Assembly: GCF_011089875.1 (NCBI RefSeq) | Contig: NZ_JAANAS010000050.1 | Span: forward strand, 51,992 to 115,991 | Direction of reading: 5' to 3' | Source: Psychroflexus maritimus | GTDB lineage: Bacteria > Bacteroidota > Bacteroidia > Flavobacteriales > Flavobacteriaceae | Length of the DNA stretch: 64,000 nucleotides | In this document: positions 63,724 to 64,000 of the stretch, piece by piece | Layout: each line of letters begins with the position of its first letter | Position numbering within the stretch: the stretch's first letter is position 1 | The notes under the pieces: model-generated | The model's database searches: none | The model's input: only the letters and a program-made list of their open reading frames with translations | Told to the model about the DNA's origin: nothing | Translations under genes and position numbers: made by a program

Positions 63724-63850
63724 CCTCACTTCGATACAATTTCAACTCCACTCTCGTTTGTTGAAATCACTCAGTGACCTCACTTCGATACAATTGAATG
63801 TTTTTTAATGAAACATTCAATCACTCAGTGAACCCGCTTCGATACAATTT
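63724..63850. repeat. 54-bp-period repeat with variable hairpins
   Basis: Three copies of a CACTTCGATACAATT-type block start at 63724, 63778 and 63832, exactly 54 bases apart, and two copies of ATCACTCAGTGA start at 63766 and 63820. The segments between are different in sequence, but each forms a perfect hairpin: ATTTCAAC/GTTGAAAT (63739-63767) and ATTGAATGTTT/AAACATTCAAT (63793-63821). Confidence 0.85.
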
Positions 63851-63936
63851 CCTTTCCCTTATTGCTCAAGAAAAAAACTCGACCTGACATAAGGTTTTCA
63901 TTGCAGGGAGATACCGCACTTCCCCTTCCTTTTGTC

Positions 63937-63967
63937 ATTCCGCACGAGCGATAACGAGATGCGGAAT
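63937..63967. repeat. intergenic palindrome of the CATTCCGCA...TGCGGAAT kind
   Basis: ATTCCGCA (63937-63944) and TGCGGAAT (63960-63967) form an 8-bp stem with a 15-base loop. The surrounding sequence resembles the widespread flavobacterial intergenic repeats containing TCATTCCGCA, known to me from several genomes. Confidence 0.7.
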
Positions 63968-64000
63968 CTTATGGATTGGAATTCTGAACATGTCTTTGGT

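Larger units (their letters stand above)
63573..64000. other. gap upstream of fabD holding palindromic repeats
   Basis: About 430 bases without a gene. It holds the 54-base-period repeat (63724-63850) and a second palindrome (63937-63967). No promoter for fabD matching TAnnTTTG was identified on the minus strand. Confidence 0.65.

Noticed and set aside
63724..63850. CRISPR array
   Set aside because: The period is regular, but only three partial repeats exist, the inner segments are perfect palindromes rather than unique spacers, and no cas gene is near.

Overview
The window reads as chromosome of a marine-type member of the Flavobacteriia (Bacteroidota). The base composition is AT-rich. Genes lack strong Shine-Dalgarno sequences, and many intergenic gaps carry the Bacteroidota promoter signature TAnnTTTG with a TTG about 19-21 bases upstream. 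Lineage-typical genes are present: gliding lipoprotein GldD with GldE, DUF4254, DUF3078, DUF2480, DUF3050, a head-GIN protein and an OmpA protein with thrombospondin type 3 repeats. No tRNA, rRNA, transposase, integrase or CRISPR array was recognised.

Layout. (1) 1-12.3 kb: the downstream part of a laminarin (beta-1,3/1,6-glucan) utilisation locus on the + strand: GH149-type beta-1,3-glucan phosphorylase, lipoprotein GH17, lipoprotein GH30, a GPH-type sugar symporter, a GH17 without signal peptide, lipoprotein GH3 and a LacI-type regulator. SusC/SusD are not in the window. (2) 12.5-17.0 kb, minus strand: EamA transporter, then gldD-gldE-ssb-mutY. (3) 17.1-19.3 kb: HU, a 30-residue extremely basic protein, RNase G/E. 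(4) 19.3-30.8 kb: GT9 with DUF4254, DUF6427/DUF6341 pair, an acidic low-complexity protein, thymidine kinase-alanine racemase, hydrolases, a PagL-like protein, head-GIN lipoprotein, PaaE-like reductase, VTT-domain protein. (5) 30.9-41.1 kb: OmpA protein and a suf iron-sulfur assembly operon (sufA, B, C, D, S, E, T) interleaved with two small lipoprotein genes. (6) 41.2-46.2 kb: recG and a small accessory island of unknown secreted proteins; the far side of its first two genes carries a displaced 55-bp copy of the recG 5' end. (7) 46.3-54.3 kb: two amidohydrolase-like proteins, a universal stress protein, tgt and an LptF/LptG permease. (8) 54.4-64 kb: a broken M23 peptidase gene, two guanidine-group enzymes, Mrp, NifU, ferredoxin reductase and ferredoxin, DUF3050, glutaryl-CoA dehydrogenase, an SdpI-like gene with a frame break, fabD, and a tail with palindromic intergenic repeats.

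How it works together. The glucan locus pairs outer, lipid-anchored hydrolases (endo-1,3 GH17, 1,6-side-chain GH30, exo GH3) with an inner-membrane symporter and a cytoplasmic branch (GH149 phosphorylase plus a leaderless GH17), which suggests some oligosaccharide is imported intact and phosphorolysed. The suf operon and the later Mrp-NifU-ferredoxin reductase-ferredoxin cluster together cover assembly, carriage and use of Fe-S clusters.

The observations most worth a second look are the duplicated recG 5' end flanking a 1.2-kb cargo, the terminal repeats whose variable hairpin arms differ but stay perfectly complementary, the tiny basic gene beside HU, and three single-base frame breaks in otherwise recognisable genes.
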